Positions 25,422 to 34,439 of a stretch of DNA of 64,000 bases are shown here, one piece after another; the stretch's first letter is position 1, and each line of letters opens with the position of its first letter. A program made the position numbers and the translations under genes. The notes under the pieces are model-generated. The model saw nothing but the letters and a program-made list of their open reading frames with translations. It did not search any database and had not been told where the DNA came from. The DNA is from Aphodovivens avicola (lineage in GTDB: Bacteria > Actinomycetota > Coriobacteriia > Coriobacteriales > Eggerthellaceae), in assembly GCA_018712515.1 (NCBI GenBank), contig DVGW01000030.1, forward strand, positions 59,513 to 123,512. Reading direction: 5' to 3'.

Positions 25422-26753
25422 ATGTCCATCGCCGTTAGCCTCGGTCTTGTCGTCGTATTCCTCATCATGAACGCGTTCTTCGTCATCGCGGAGTTCGCGT
25501 TGGTCCGCGTCCGTAAATCGCAGCTCGAGCTTGCGATCGACGAAGGCAAGCCGGGCGCCAAGAACGCCATGAAGATCGCTGAGAACGTCAACGCCTACCT
25601 GTCCGCCTGCCAGCTGGGCATCACGTTGGCATCGCTGGCGCTGGGCTGGTTGGGCGAGCCCGCCATCTCCAAGCTGTTCGAGCCCCTGTTCACGATGCTC
25701 GGCCTGCCCGAGGCGGCCATCGTCGCCATCAGCGTGGCGATCGGCTACTTCATCATGACGACGCTGCACGTCGTCGTCGGCGAGCTCATCCCCAAATCGT
25801 TCGCCATCTTCGCCACCGAGCGCTGGGCGCTGCGCACGGCCACGCCGCTGATCTGGTTCTATCGCATCACCTTCCCCATCATGCTGCTGTTCAACGGCAT
25901 CACCAATGCCGTCGTGCGCCTCACCGGCCACGACCCCGCCAATGAGCATGACGTGTACACCGGCGAGGAGATCCAGCTGCTGATCGACGAGAGCACCGAA
26001 AGCGGTCTCATCGATCCCGAGCAGAACGAGTTCGTGGACAACATCTTCGATCTGGGCGACAAGGACGCCGAGGCCATCATGACGCCGCGCATGGACGTGG
26101 TGTGCGTCGACCTGGAGAACTCGCTGGAGGAGAACCTGCAGGTCATCCAGCAGTACAAGTACACGCGCTATCCCGTGTGCCGCGGCCACAAGGACCGCAT
26201 CGTGGGCTTCGTGCATGTGAAGGATCTCTACACCATGCCGCACGGCTCGACGGTGAACGACCTGAACATCCGCTCGATCGAGGCGGTGCCCGAGGGCATG
26301 TCCATCGCGAAGCTGCTGCAAACGCTGCAGGCCAAGCGCACCAAGATCGCCGTGGTGATCGACGAGCACGGCGGCACGGCGGGCATCGTGACGATGAGCG
26401 ACATCATCGAGCAGATCGTCGGCCGCATCGACGACGAGTTCGTGCACGACGACGACCAGGACGCCGTGCGCATGGAGGACGGCAGCTACCTGCTCGAGGG
26501 GACCATGCCGATCGACGACTTGGTCGAGCTGATGGACTTCACCCCCGAGGAAGCCGCCGAGTGCGAGACGGCGGCGGGTCTGCTGCTCGCGCTGTTCGAC
26601 CGCATCCCCCAGGCAGGCGACACGGTGGAGATCGAGCACGCGGACGCGCGCGAGATCACCCACGTCAAGTTCAGCGTCGTGATGATGGACCGCCTGCGCA
26701 TCGACAAGATTCGCATGTCGGTCAAGACGGTCGCGAAGGAGGAGGACGAGTAG
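25422..26753 (+). CDS. CNNM/CorC family transporter (DUF21-CBS-CorC_HlyC)
   Basis: A 443-aa protein with the classical 'hemolysin-like' layout. A DUF21 membrane domain with four hydrophobic segments (residues 1-190) includes ALVRVRKSQLE and GELIPKSFA. A CBS pair (about 210-340) includes IMTPRMDVVCVD and VVIDEHGGTAGIVTMSDI, and a C-terminal CorC_HlyC domain follows. Members of this family (CNNM/CorC/TlyC) are Mg2+ efflux transporters that bind Mg2+-ATP in the CBS module. The catalytic-type PRM and EHGG motifs are intact. AAGGAG lies 12 nt before the ATG, a little far. The gene ends in a strong terminator. Confidence 0.88.
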   Translation: MSIAVSLGLVVVFLIMNAFFVIAEFALVRVRKSQLELAIDEGKPGAKNAMKIAENVNAYLSACQLGITLASLALGWLGEPAISKLFEPLFTMLGLPEAAIVAISVAIGYFIMTTLHVVVGELIPKSFAIFATERWALRTATPLIWFYRITFPIMLLFNGITNAVVRLTGHDPANEHDVYTGEEIQLLIDESTESGLIDPEQNEFVDNIFDLGDKDAEAIMTPRMDVVCVDLENSLEENLQVIQQYKYTRYPVCRGHKDRIVGFVHVKDLYTMPHGSTVNDLNIRSIEAVPEGMSIAKLLQTLQAKRTKIAVVIDEHGGTAGIVTMSDIIEQIVGRIDDEFVHDDDQDAVRMEDGSYLLEGTMPIDDLVELMDFTPEEAAECETAAGLLLALFDRIPQAGDTVEIEHADAREITHVKFSVVMMDRLRIDKIRMSVKTVAKEEDE

Positions 26754-26791
26754 CGTCCGACGCTGCCGTTTTCTCGCCCGGCATCGAAGCG

Positions 26792-26826
26792 CGCCGGCAT
26801 CGCTTGTTGCGGTGCCGGCGTTTTTT
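26792..26826 (+). terminator. Intrinsic terminator of the CNNM/CorC gene
   Basis: The stem CGCCGGCA/TGCCGGCG with a 13-nt loop is followed by six T residues. It starts 38 nt after the stop at 26753. Confidence 0.9.
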
Positions 26827-26882
26827 ACGCGGAAGCCGGCGGGTGAAATAGCACCTCGTGGGTGATCGTTTGGGCCGTTTCG

Positions 26883-27680
26883 CTATTCCACTGTCACGCC
26901 GGCGAACCGCTCGGCGTTGCGCCAGGTGAGCTTCTCCATCTCGTCGTCGGTGAATCCGCACGACGCCAGCACGGCGTACTCGCAGTTGGGGTTCCACATG
27001 GGGAAATCCGATCCGAACATCACGCGGTCGACGCCCCACATGCGCACCAGCTCGCCGAAGCGGCGCGCGCCCACGAACGGAAGCGTGCTGGATGCGTCGA
27101 CGAACAGCCGCTCGGCATGCAGCACGTCGTAACCGATGTCGGGGATGAAGCAGCCCGCCAGATGCGCGCCGTTCACCACCAGGTCGGGGAAGGTTCGCAG
27201 GACGTTCTTCAGCCGCCGCGGATGCGAGAAATCGTGGCGGAAGTCGCCGGTGTGCACCACCAGCGGCAGCCCGCGCGCTTCCATGATCTCGTAGACGGCC
27301 ATCAGGCGCGGATCGTCCATGTCCACTTCCTGCGTGTCGGGATGCAACTTCACACCGTGAAGCCCCAGCTCGATCATGCGGTCGATCTCCGCCTCGGGAT
27401 CCTCGAAATCCTGGTGCATGGTGCCGAATCCGATGAACGCGGGATGCAGCTTGCATTGCTCGGAGATGAAGTTGTTGATGGAGGTGACCGCATGAGCCGT
27501 GGTGGCGACCGAATGCACGATGAAGTGCGTGATGGGCGTGCCCTCGCACTCGGCGAGCAGCGCCTCGGGGGTGCCGTGCTGGTTCTCCATCGGAATGTTG
27601 TAGAACTGGCTGATAGCCGACACCGCGCGGGCGGCGATCTTGTTGGGGTAGATATGCGCGTGAGAATCGATGACTGCCAT
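26883..27680 (-). CDS. TIM-barrel amidohydrolase family protein
   Basis: A 265-aa metal-dependent hydrolase of the amidohydrolase-2 family (ACMSD/decarboxylase-like). The metal motif DSHAHIYP opens the protein at residues 5-12, GVKLHPDTQEV gives strand 4-5, VVHTGDFRH carries a metal His, and the end motif FGSDFPMWNP holds the active-site Asp. Start ATG 27680 is preceded by GGAGGAACC. The substrate cannot be inferred; the family contains decarboxylases and lactonases acting on aromatic or cyclic acids. Confidence 0.85.
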   Translation of the reverse strand: MAVIDSHAHIYPNKIAARAVSAISQFYNIPMENQHGTPEALLAECEGTPITHFIVHSVATTAHAVTSINNFISEQCKLHPAFIGFGTMHQDFEDPEAEIDRMIELGLHGVKLHPDTQEVDMDDPRLMAVYEIMEARGLPLVVHTGDFRHDFSHPRRLKNVLRTFPDLVVNGAHLAGCFIPDIGYDVLHAERLFVDASSTLPFVGARRFGELVRMWGVDRVMFGSDFPMWNPNCEYAVLASCGFTDDEMEKLTWRNAERFAGVTVE

Positions 27681-27968
27681 GGTGGTTCCTCCGGTATGCG
27701 AAAAGGCGCGGCGCGATGACGCCGATGCGGCCGTCGCTGCGAAGGTCGACGGCGAGCCATGCGGCGGGATGCGCTGCGAGCCAAGTATTCCGCACGCGAT
27801 TGTACCGCTGAGGGGCAGCGCGGAAGTTTGCCGGCAGATGAAATATCGGAGACGAAGGGCCGCGATCCAGCATGTGTTCGGCGATCCAACCTGTGCCTGT
27901 CGATCCGACCTGTGTCCATAAAGCCGCAAAACCACGCCTTATTCCCGTTTGCGCCCGGTCGTGGTCTT

Positions 27969-28034
27969 CTTTTGAGCACTTCTTCCCAAATCGACCGTAT
28001 TTTGGAGGCATATTTGGGAAGAAGTGCTCAAAAG
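27969..28034. repeat. Perfect 23-bp inverted repeat upstream of the tRNA-fMet region
   Basis: Arms 27969-27991 and 28012-28034 (core TGAGCACTTCTTCCCAAAT and its complement) flank a 20-nt loop. It lies in the 513-nt gene-free stretch 27681-28193 between the amidohydrolase gene and the tRNA. It is another member of the genome's intergenic palindromes; nothing else is recognisable in that stretch. Confidence 0.75.
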
Positions 28035-28193
28035 TCGCATCCGCTGTTTGCGGACGACGGCAAACACGGCTGCTTGGATAGCTGTTTGTGTATGTTGCGT
28101 GAATTGCCATGATTTGGTTTGCTTGCGTCGTCGGCGCAGTGTAACATTCTCTCTTGCCGATTTTGCTTGTAAGCAATCGGTAAACACCTACAT

Positions 28194-28235
<42 letters not shown>

Positions 28236-28265
28236 AGCAACATTGACAACTTAGTTTCTAGAAAT

Positions 28266-28342
<77 letters not shown>

Positions 28343-28352
28343 TAAAACACCA

Positions 28353-28382
28353 GGTCAGAGGCTAAATCCTCTGGCCTTTTTT
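28353..28382 (+). terminator. Intrinsic terminator of tRNA-fMet
   Basis: The stem GGTCAGAGG/CCTCTGGCC with a 6-nt loop is followed by six T residues. Confidence 0.9.
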
Positions 28383-28383
28383 A

Positions 28384-28584
28384 TTGCCCAAATCAGGCTG
28401 TTTTTGGGCTAATTTGGGCTAAAATGCCCTCCTTCTGCCCCTGTCCGAACCTCTACGTCGGCACTTTTTTCCGCCGTCGAAGCGCCCTTTGGGATGAGGT
28501 TATGGGCTAATTTTGGGCTAAAACACAATGAAACAATCTGCAACCTGGGGAAACTTCGTGAAACATCAGGGTCATTAGCCCAAA
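28384..28584 (+). other. Putative att region with TTTGGGCTAA integrase arm-type repeats
   Basis: The decamer TTTGGGCTAA occurs at 28403, 28413 and 28512. A one-mismatch copy (TATGGGCTAA) is at 28501 and an inverted copy (TTAGCCCAAA) at 28575; a looser inverted copy starts at 28384. The first two are in tandem with a 10-bp period. Clustering just inside the tRNA boundary fits arm-binding sites of a tyrosine integrase. The whole stretch 28383-28816 has no gene that I can support. Confidence 0.6.
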
Positions 28585-28816
28585 ACGGGGCTGATCGGCG
28601 ATCCCGCGATTCCACATTGCGAACACAAAGTTTCGCGTCCTCCTCCTTTCATGGAGAAATTCTCCCGTACCCCTCCGATGGGGCGAATGGAACCGAATAG
28701 AACCGAAAAACGCCCCTCTCGTTTGCCGCTCACCTGCCCATTCCCAATAATCTAGCCAGGCATCGATTAGGAGATGTCTCTTTTCGGAAAGCACGAAGAC
28801 AGAGAAATGAGCAGGC

Positions 28817-29134
28817 ATGGAGACAAGAAAGACCGGCAGCACCAACGATCGGCAGGACCTGCTTGCCGAGATGCTCGGCGTCATGGCGCGACTCCGGGCC
28901 GCCGAGGAGCCGTCCCCCGCCGATGCCGAGCCGCGCCGCGATGCGGGTTCCAAAGGGCCCGCGGGCGAGGAGTGGCTCTCTGTGCAGGCCGCGTGCGACT
29001 ACGTGCACGTCTCGCGCACGACCATGTACAGGCTCGTCAGGGAGGGCAAGCTACCGTCCCACCGCGTAAGGGGGCGAATCCTGATCTGCAGGGAGACGCT
29101 CGACCGGTGCATCAAGGACGGATTGCTTGCTTAA
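28817..29134 (+). CDS. Excisionase-like helix-turn-helix protein
   Basis: A 105-aa protein. The first 50 residues are charged and probably disordered; the C-terminal half is a winged MerR/excisionase-type HTH (EEWLSVQAACDYVHVSRTT, then MYRLVREGKLPSHRVRGRI). As the first gene inside the element next to the att-like repeats, a role in directing excision is plausible. ATG 28817 has only a weak ribosome site (GAGCAGG). Confidence 0.7.
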   Translation: METRKTGSTNDRQDLLAEMLGVMARLRAAEEPSPADAEPRRDAGSKGPAGEEWLSVQAACDYVHVSRTTMYRLVREGKLPSHRVRGRILICRETLDRCIKDGLLA

Positions 29135-29268
29135 GCGAACGTCTTAGCGTTTTACAGGATCCGCGACTGCTGCCCCTCGCCCGTTCAGCCGCCTTCCGCC
29201 GTTGAATGTGCGCATGCCCTTACGGTCGCGTTCGCTTCAGCAGAAGCGTGTCGGAAAGGAGTGCGTGC

Positions 29269-29559
29269 ATGTCGGACGCTGGAGTGAAGAAGATAAAGGC
29301 CAAAGAGGAAGGCGCCGGGAGAAGGCAGGTCGCGGAGATCAAGCTCACCTGCACCGAGAAGGACATCTACACGATAGAAGAGGTCGCCGAGATGCTCCAC
29401 ATCAACAAGCATCTGGCGTACAAGCTGATCAAGCTGCCCGAGGACCCGCTGCCCGCCCGCCAGCTCAGGTTCAGGACGAGGGGCTACCTCGTCACAAGGC
29501 GGGAGCTGAACGAGTGGGTGGAGCGCAACGCCCCTCTGCTCGGAAGCCCCGAGAGATAA
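29269..29559 (+). CDS. Helix-turn-helix DNA-binding protein (excisionase family)
   Basis: A 96-aa basic protein with a lysine-rich N-terminus and a MerR/Xis-type HTH (YTIEEVAEMLHINKHLAYKL, 20 residues; then TRGYLVTRRELNEWVERN). It is similar in architecture to the preceding gene, so the element begins with two Xis-like proteins. GGAAAGGAG lies just before ATG 29269. Confidence 0.7.
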   Translation: MSDAGVKKIKAKEEGAGRRQVAEIKLTCTEKDIYTIEEVAEMLHINKHLAYKLIKLPEDPLPARQLRFRTRGYLVTRRELNEWVERNAPLLGSPER

Positions 29560-29573
29560 GGGCGAGGCTGGCC

Positions 29574-30050
29574 ATGGCGGGCGGCGAGGAAGGCTTCATC
29601 GTGATCCGGAGGTTCATGATAAAGCAGTTGAAGCTGCAAGGGGTCCCCCTGCTGCTGTACGCAAGGATATACGGCTTCACGGTCGGAGGGGGCGCGGGCT
29701 GCTACGAATCCCAGAGGTCCATGGCCGAGAGCCTCGGCGTGAGCGAGAGGGCGATCGGCAAGGCCCTCAGAATCCTCAGGGAGAAGGGGCTGGTCGTCGA
29801 GGTCGGCTCGCATCGCCTGCGAAACGGGCGCTCGACCAAGGTCTTCCGCGCCGTGAACCCGCTCAAGGGCGCTGGTGGGACAATCTGTCCCACCGGAACG
29901 GACTTCGCCGAACAAAGTTCCGAGGGGCCGCGCCCCCTGCCCGAACGGCCACGACGACGCCCTCCGAATCGAGTTCCGCCAAAGAGTATAGAGATGAAAA
30001 ACCCCAGGGAGAGGAAAGCCGAGGATGGCTTCGACAGATACAGCTTCTGA
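29574..30050 (+). CDS. Helix-turn-helix replication-initiator-like protein
   Basis: A 158-aa protein. Residues 10-95 form a winged HTH of the kind found in phage and ICE replication proteins (LLLYARIYGFT, QRSMAESLGVSERAIGKALR, LREKGLVVEV). The tail is Pro/Arg-rich. A GGTGGGACA-N3-TGTCCCACC palindrome lies inside its coding DNA. It is directly upstream of, and overlaps by 26 nt, the DnaC-like helicase loader, which supports a role in element replication. Confidence 0.65.
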   Translation: MAGGEEGFIVIRRFMIKQLKLQGVPLLLYARIYGFTVGGGAGCYESQRSMAESLGVSERAIGKALRILREKGLVVEVGSHRLRNGRSTKVFRAVNPLKGAGGTICPTGTDFAEQSSEGPRPLPERPRRRPPNRVPPKSIEMKNPRERKAEDGFDRYSF

Positions 30051-30858
30051 GCCAAGCCGCTTCACCGAAGCGCAGCTTGCCGAAATGGGGATGGAGTACC
30101 CTCCCCCTCCCGAGGTCCGATGTCTGCATTGCGGGAGGCAGAAGGCCCCTTTCGCCCTTCTGATCGCCGGAAAGGTCGTCTGGATCAGCGGAGAGTGCGG
30201 TTGCGACCAGGAGAGGGCGGCAAAGGAAGAGGAGGAGGCCAGGAAGGCCGCCGAGAAAGACCGGCGCTACGCGGAGAAGCTCCGTGCGGTCGGCATACCT
30301 CCGCGCTACCAGAACGCGGTCATCGACAGCAACGAGGCCGCCATGTTCCTCGCCGACTTCGACTCCCGTCCCGGCAGCGGGCTCTACATCCAAGGCACGT
30401 GCGGATCGGGAAAGACGTCCCTTGCCTGCGCGCTGGCGCGCAGGCTCTTCGACGCGAAGAAGCGCGTGCTCGTCACCACGGCGATAGACATGCTCGGGGA
30501 GATCCAGCGGACATTCGACGACTCGAGCCCAACCCTCGACGTCGTGAGGAGGTACGTCGAATGCGACCTCCTCGTCATCGACGACATGGGCAAGGAGAGC
30601 GCGGGGGACTGGGCTGTCCGCACCTTGTTCCAGATCCTGAACGCGAGGTACGGGGAGATGCGCTCGACGATCGTCACGAGCGAATACGACCCCCCGAACC
30701 TCGGGAGGCGAATGAGCCGGCAGGGGTTCGGCGATCCGGCGACCGCCATCCTGTCCCGCCTGAAGGAGACCTGCACGCGCATCGAGCGTCCAGACGTCGA
30801 CTTCAGGAGCCTTCCCGGAGGGTATCCGGGAGGCCGAGCGACCAGCGGAACCGAATAG
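30025..30858 (+). CDS. DnaC/IstB-like helicase loader ATPase
   Basis: A 277-aa AAA+ protein of the DnaC/IstB type. A small zinc-binding region precedes the ATPase (CLHCGRQ...GECGC at about residues 33-62). Walker A is GTCGSGKTS (about 122-130), Walker B is LLVIDDMGKE (about 190), and TIVTSEYDP is sensor 1. It probably loads the host replicative helicase onto the element. Start ATG 30025 lies within the end of the preceding gene. Its stop overlaps a direct repeat found also at 28689. Confidence 0.8.
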   Translation: MASTDTASEPSRFTEAQLAEMGMEYPPPPEVRCLHCGRQKAPFALLIAGKVVWISGECGCDQERAAKEEEEARKAAEKDRRYAEKLRAVGIPPRYQNAVIDSNEAAMFLADFDSRPGSGLYIQGTCGSGKTSLACALARRLFDAKKRVLVTTAIDMLGEIQRTFDDSSPTLDVVRRYVECDLLVIDDMGKESAGDWAVRTLFQILNARYGEMRSTIVTSEYDPPNLGRRMSRQGFGDPATAILSRLKETCTRIERPDVDFRSLPGGYPGGRATSGTE

Positions 30859-30978
30859 AACCGAGCGCGCCGTCCACCGACCTCGACCGCTCCCGCCCGA
30901 TGGTTCAATGGGCGCGAACCGTCCTCCCGACGACGCCGACGGCGCCGATCCGGGGGGCAGCGAAAGGGGGCGAGGTCG

Positions 30979-31926
30979 TTGGCGCACGCTGCGACGCATA
31001 TCGGGGCCGATCGGGCCGACGCATCCATCCGGGAATCCTTGGCGGCGAAATGCCAGGAGAACGGCTGGCTGAAAGCCGGCGGATACGCCTGGCAAGACGA
31101 CCCCTACCTCGAAGACTATCCTTACGACATCCGCGAAGCATCCTCGATGGAGGAGCTTCGCTCTTTTTTCCGGCGCGGAAACTGGGCGATACGGCAGGGC
31201 GTGGTCTACCGCGATCTGGCCTTCGTCCAGCAGGTCGACGGCGGCGACGAGTGGTGGACCCTCAAGAAGATCGGCGACGGGGGCGAGCCCGGCGATTGGC
31301 TGGCGTTCGAGAACTGCTCGTTCGGCGGCCTGAGCCGGGACCGGCACGGCTTCAGCGATCTCATCGTGGGCATGAGCGCGGCTTCCGCGAGCGAATGCGA
31401 GAGGCTCGAATACAGGCTCCCCATGCTCGACGAGCCCTGGAGCCTCATGACCGCCTGCTCCGAGAGCCGGGCGGGCGATCGGGTTGAATGCAAGATCCTC
31501 GAGAGCCGCTGCGGCGACTACGCGGTGAAGGCGTACGAGCTCCCGAGCTTCGACGGCGCGATGCTCGAGATATCCGACCGCGCCTCCCGCGCCCTCGTGT
31601 TCCATGACGAGGCATGCGACAGCGTCGTCTCCGCTTCGGGCAGAGCCCGCGATGCATTGTCCTCCCTGATCGAGGGGTCGCAGGAAAGCGACGGAAGATC
31701 GAGGCCGGAGGCGGCGAGAAGCAGGCTCAGGAGCCTCAGAGACGCTTCGTCGGAAGCCCGCGAATCGTCGTCGGCGATCAACCCCCCCCCCTTCAACCGC
31801 AACGGGAAGAAACGGCAAAGCACGTTCCTAGCAAGGCATCCGATGCCGCTGGAGCGTGCTTTGTCATTTTGCGAAGTGGGACAGATTGTCCCAGCGAGAA
31901 ACGGAGGTAGAACCGATGGCCACTGA
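30979..31926 (+). CDS. Conserved-looking ICE protein of unknown function
   Basis: A 315-aa soluble protein beginning at TTG 30979 (GGGGCGAGG upstream); no ATG is available near the start. It is rich in acidic and aromatic residues (WQDDPYLEDYPYDI; DEWWTLKKIGDGGEPGDWLA). The last 90 residues are serine/arginine-rich and low in complexity. No catalytic motif or membrane segment is recognised. It lies between the replication genes and the conjugation operon and overlaps the next gene by 11 nt. Confidence 0.5.
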   Translation: MAHAATHIGADRADASIRESLAAKCQENGWLKAGGYAWQDDPYLEDYPYDIREASSMEELRSFFRRGNWAIRQGVVYRDLAFVQQVDGGDEWWTLKKIGDGGEPGDWLAFENCSFGGLSRDRHGFSDLIVGMSAASASECERLEYRLPMLDEPWSLMTACSESRAGDRVECKILESRCGDYAVKAYELPSFDGAMLEISDRASRALVFHDEACDSVVSASGRARDALSSLIEGSQESDGRSRPEAARSRLRSLRDASSEARESSSAINPPPFNRNGKKRQSTFLARHPMPLERALSFCEVGQIVPARNGGRTDGH

Positions 31927-32464
31927 TTTCGGGGACGAAAGCGGCGAGAAGCTGTTCGACTGGGTGCTGAGGATCGGCCAGGACGCAAGCGAGCAGGCGA
32001 TGCTCGCGAGCGCCGAGAAGCTGAAGGACGCATTGCGAAACGCCCGCGGGGAGATAGGGGGAAAGGGCCCGGAGGATGCCGCGGAGCAGCCTTCCGAGTG
32101 GGCGAAGCTCAGCATGGAGCAGTTCGCGTCCCTCCCCGAATACCGGAGCATCAAGGAGATCATCGACGGGAAGCTTGCGGGCGAGGGCATCGAGCACGCC
32201 TTCTTCGAGGACAAGGGAAAGGAATACCTTCTCTTCAAGGTGGAGGACGCCCCAAGCGTCTCCCGCGCGTTCGGCGACCTGGAGAAGCAGGCGGACATCG
32301 CCCTCGACAGGGCGCTCGAGGCGCGCGGAAAGACCCGCGAGCAGATAAGGGACGCCCAGCCGCTCGAGGAGCGCGCGGCGTCCGCCCGCGAGAGCGCGAA
32401 GGCGATGGAGGCGGCGCGCGGCAAGGCCCATGAGGTCGAGATCGCGGCGGTGAGGTCCAAATGA
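31916..32464 (+). CDS. PcfB-like (DUF3801) conjugation accessory protein
   Basis: A 182-aa soluble acidic/helical protein directly before the coupling protein gene, with which it overlaps (ATGA). The middle part (SIKEIIDGKLAGEGIEHAFF; YLLFKVEDAPSVSRAFGDLE) resembles the alpha/beta region of DUF3801/PcfB proteins, which in Gram-positive elements feed the relaxosome to the coupling protein. The match is from pattern and position only. The ribosome site CGGAGG precedes ATG 31916. Confidence 0.55.
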   Translation: MATDFGDESGEKLFDWVLRIGQDASEQAMLASAEKLKDALRNARGEIGGKGPEDAAEQPSEWAKLSMEQFASLPEYRSIKEIIDGKLAGEGIEHAFFEDKGKEYLLFKVEDAPSVSRAFGDLEKQADIALDRALEARGKTREQIRDAQPLEERAASARESAKAMEAARGKAHEVEIAAVRSK

Positions 32465-34296
32465 GCCCTTCCCTCATCGCGGCCCTGATGGCGACGCCCG
32501 TCGCGTTCGCGGCCGGGAACCTCTACGTGTCGAACCTGGCGTCGCTCCCAGGAGAGCCGATCACGAACCTGGCGACCGCCGCCGTCACGCTGCCGGGCTT
32601 CGTCGCGAAAGGCGGCGGTTTCACCGGAGAGCCGGCGGGAATCTGCGCCGGCGTCCTGCTCGTCTGCGCGGTGTGGATAGCCTGGTCGTACCGCCTGATG
32701 GCCAAGGGGGCCAGGAATGGCGAGGAGCACGGCAGCGCCCGCTGGGCGACCAGGGCCGAGATGAGGGCGTTCGGGGACGCGAAAGCGCCCGACAACAACA
32801 TCATCCTCACGAAGAACGCGCGGCTCGTGCTCGACCGCGGGAGGTTCGACCTCAAGACCGACCGCAACCACAACGTCGTGGTCGTGGGCGGTTCGGGCTC
32901 CGGCAAGACGCGCTACTACGTGAAGCCCAACCTCATGCAGCTCAACTCCAGCTACTTCGTGACGGACCCCAAGGGGACCCTCATCGGCGAGATGGGGCAT
33001 CTCTTCGCGGAGGCGGGATACGAGATCCGCTCCTTCAACACCATCGACTTCGCCGAATCGAACCGCTACAACCCGCTTCGCTACGTGAGGAGCGAGGCCG
33101 ACGTCCTCACCTTCATCGAATGCCTCATCAAGAACACCACAGGCGACAAGGACCATGCCGGAGACCCGTTCTGGGAGAACGCGGAGCGCCTGCTCTACAC
33201 CGCGCTCGTCTCCTACCTGCTCGCTCACTGCCCCGAGGAGGACCGCAACCTCCCCGGGCTGCTCGTCCTGCTCGGGCTCGCAGAGGCGAAGGAGGAGGAC
33301 GAGTCGTACATGAGCCCGCTCGACATCCTCTTCGCCGAGCTCGAGACGGGAAAGAAGCTCGTGAAGACCGGCGAGGCAGCCGAGGAGGACTTCGAGAGCA
33401 GGGCGTTCTCGAGCGGTGCCGGAGGGTTCTCGTGGGTGAGGACCGGCGAGCCGGTGCCGCCCGAGGACGACTTCTCGCTGTCGAACTACAAGGCGTTCAA
33501 GACCGCCGCAGGCAAGACGCTCAAGTCGATCATCATCAGCTGCAACGTGCGCCTGAAGCCCCTGTCCATCAAGGAGGTCTCGAAGCTCCTCGAGCGCGAC
33601 GAGATGGGCCTCGACGAGCTCGGCGAGGAGGGCAAGAGGACGGTCGTCTTCGCGAGCATGCCGGACACCAACTCGACCTTCGACTTCCTCTTCGCGATCC
33701 TCATGTGGCAGACGCTCGACGTGCTCTGCAACGTCGCGCTGAGGCGGCATGCGGGCCATCTCCCCACGCACGTCCACTTCATCCTGGACGAGTTCGCCAA
33801 CATCGGCCACGTCCCGGACTTCGAGCGGACCATCGCAGTCGTGCGCAGCCGCAACATATCCTGCTCGATCATCCTGCAGTCCCTCGCCCAGCTCAAGAGC
33901 CGCTACAAGGACGACGCGCAGACCATCCAGGACTGCTGCGACACGACGCTCTTCCTCGGCGGGAAGTCGGGCGAGACCAACAAGGAGATCTCGGAGGCGG
34001 TCGGAAAGCAGACCATCTCCACGATCACCTTCAACGACTCCCGCGGCTCCAGCTCGAGCCGGACCCGCAACTACAACAGGCAGGAGCGCGACCTCATCCA
34101 ACCGTCCGAGGTCGGAAGGCTCCCCAGGGACGAGGCGATCGTGCTGATCACGGGAGCCTTCCCGTTCAAGGACAAGAAGTACCCGCTCGAACGGCATCCC
34201 CGTTACAGGCATATCGATCCCGGCCGTCCAGGGGCAAGGCACGCCGAGCGGTTCGGCTTCGCGTCCTATCGGATACGTCAAAAGGGGGAGGCATGA
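32461..34296 (+). CDS. VirD4/TraG-type coupling ATPase
   Basis: A 611-aa type IV coupling protein that links the relaxosome to the secretion channel. Two N-terminal hydrophobic segments are followed by HGSARWATRAEM, the usual linker. Walker A is GGSGSGKTR with Lys149. Walker B is FILDEFANIG (Asp443, Glu444), the signature of TraG/VirD4. Other motifs are TDPKGTL and LQSLAQL. It starts inside the PcfB-like gene (4-nt overlap). Its size matches Gram-positive TcpA/VirD4 proteins. Confidence 0.93.
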   Translation: MSPSLIAALMATPVAFAAGNLYVSNLASLPGEPITNLATAAVTLPGFVAKGGGFTGEPAGICAGVLLVCAVWIAWSYRLMAKGARNGEEHGSARWATRAEMRAFGDAKAPDNNIILTKNARLVLDRGRFDLKTDRNHNVVVVGGSGSGKTRYYVKPNLMQLNSSYFVTDPKGTLIGEMGHLFAEAGYEIRSFNTIDFAESNRYNPLRYVRSEADVLTFIECLIKNTTGDKDHAGDPFWENAERLLYTALVSYLLAHCPEEDRNLPGLLVLLGLAEAKEEDESYMSPLDILFAELETGKKLVKTGEAAEEDFESRAFSSGAGGFSWVRTGEPVPPEDDFSLSNYKAFKTAAGKTLKSIIISCNVRLKPLSIKEVSKLLERDEMGLDELGEEGKRTVVFASMPDTNSTFDFLFAILMWQTLDVLCNVALRRHAGHLPTHVHFILDEFANIGHVPDFERTIAVVRSRNISCSIILQSLAQLKSRYKDDAQTIQDCCDTTLFLGGKSGETNKEISEAVGKQTISTITFNDSRGSSSSRTRNYNRQERDLIQPSEVGRLPRDEAIVLITGAFPFKDKKYPLERHPRYRHIDPGRPGARHAERFGFASYRIRQKGEA

Positions 34297-34335
34297 GGGA
34301 AAGAAGAGCCTAGGGGCGGCGGCGCCCGGAGACCC

Positions 34336-34366
34336 GGCCCATGCGCGGGCGACCGCGCATGGGGCC
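34336..34366. other. Strong intercistronic hairpin in the conjugation operon
   Basis: GGCCCATGCGCGG and CCGCGCATGGGGCC pair across a GCGA tetraloop with one bulged G. It lies in the 143-nt gap between virD4 and the small pilin-like gene, with no U-tract. It may set transcript stability or differential expression in the operon. Confidence 0.45.
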
Positions 34367-34439
34367 GCCGCCCGCATGCGCCTCTCGGGATCGACCAGGA
34401 CACATCGCCGCGATCGCGGAGAAAAGAAGAAAGGAAACC

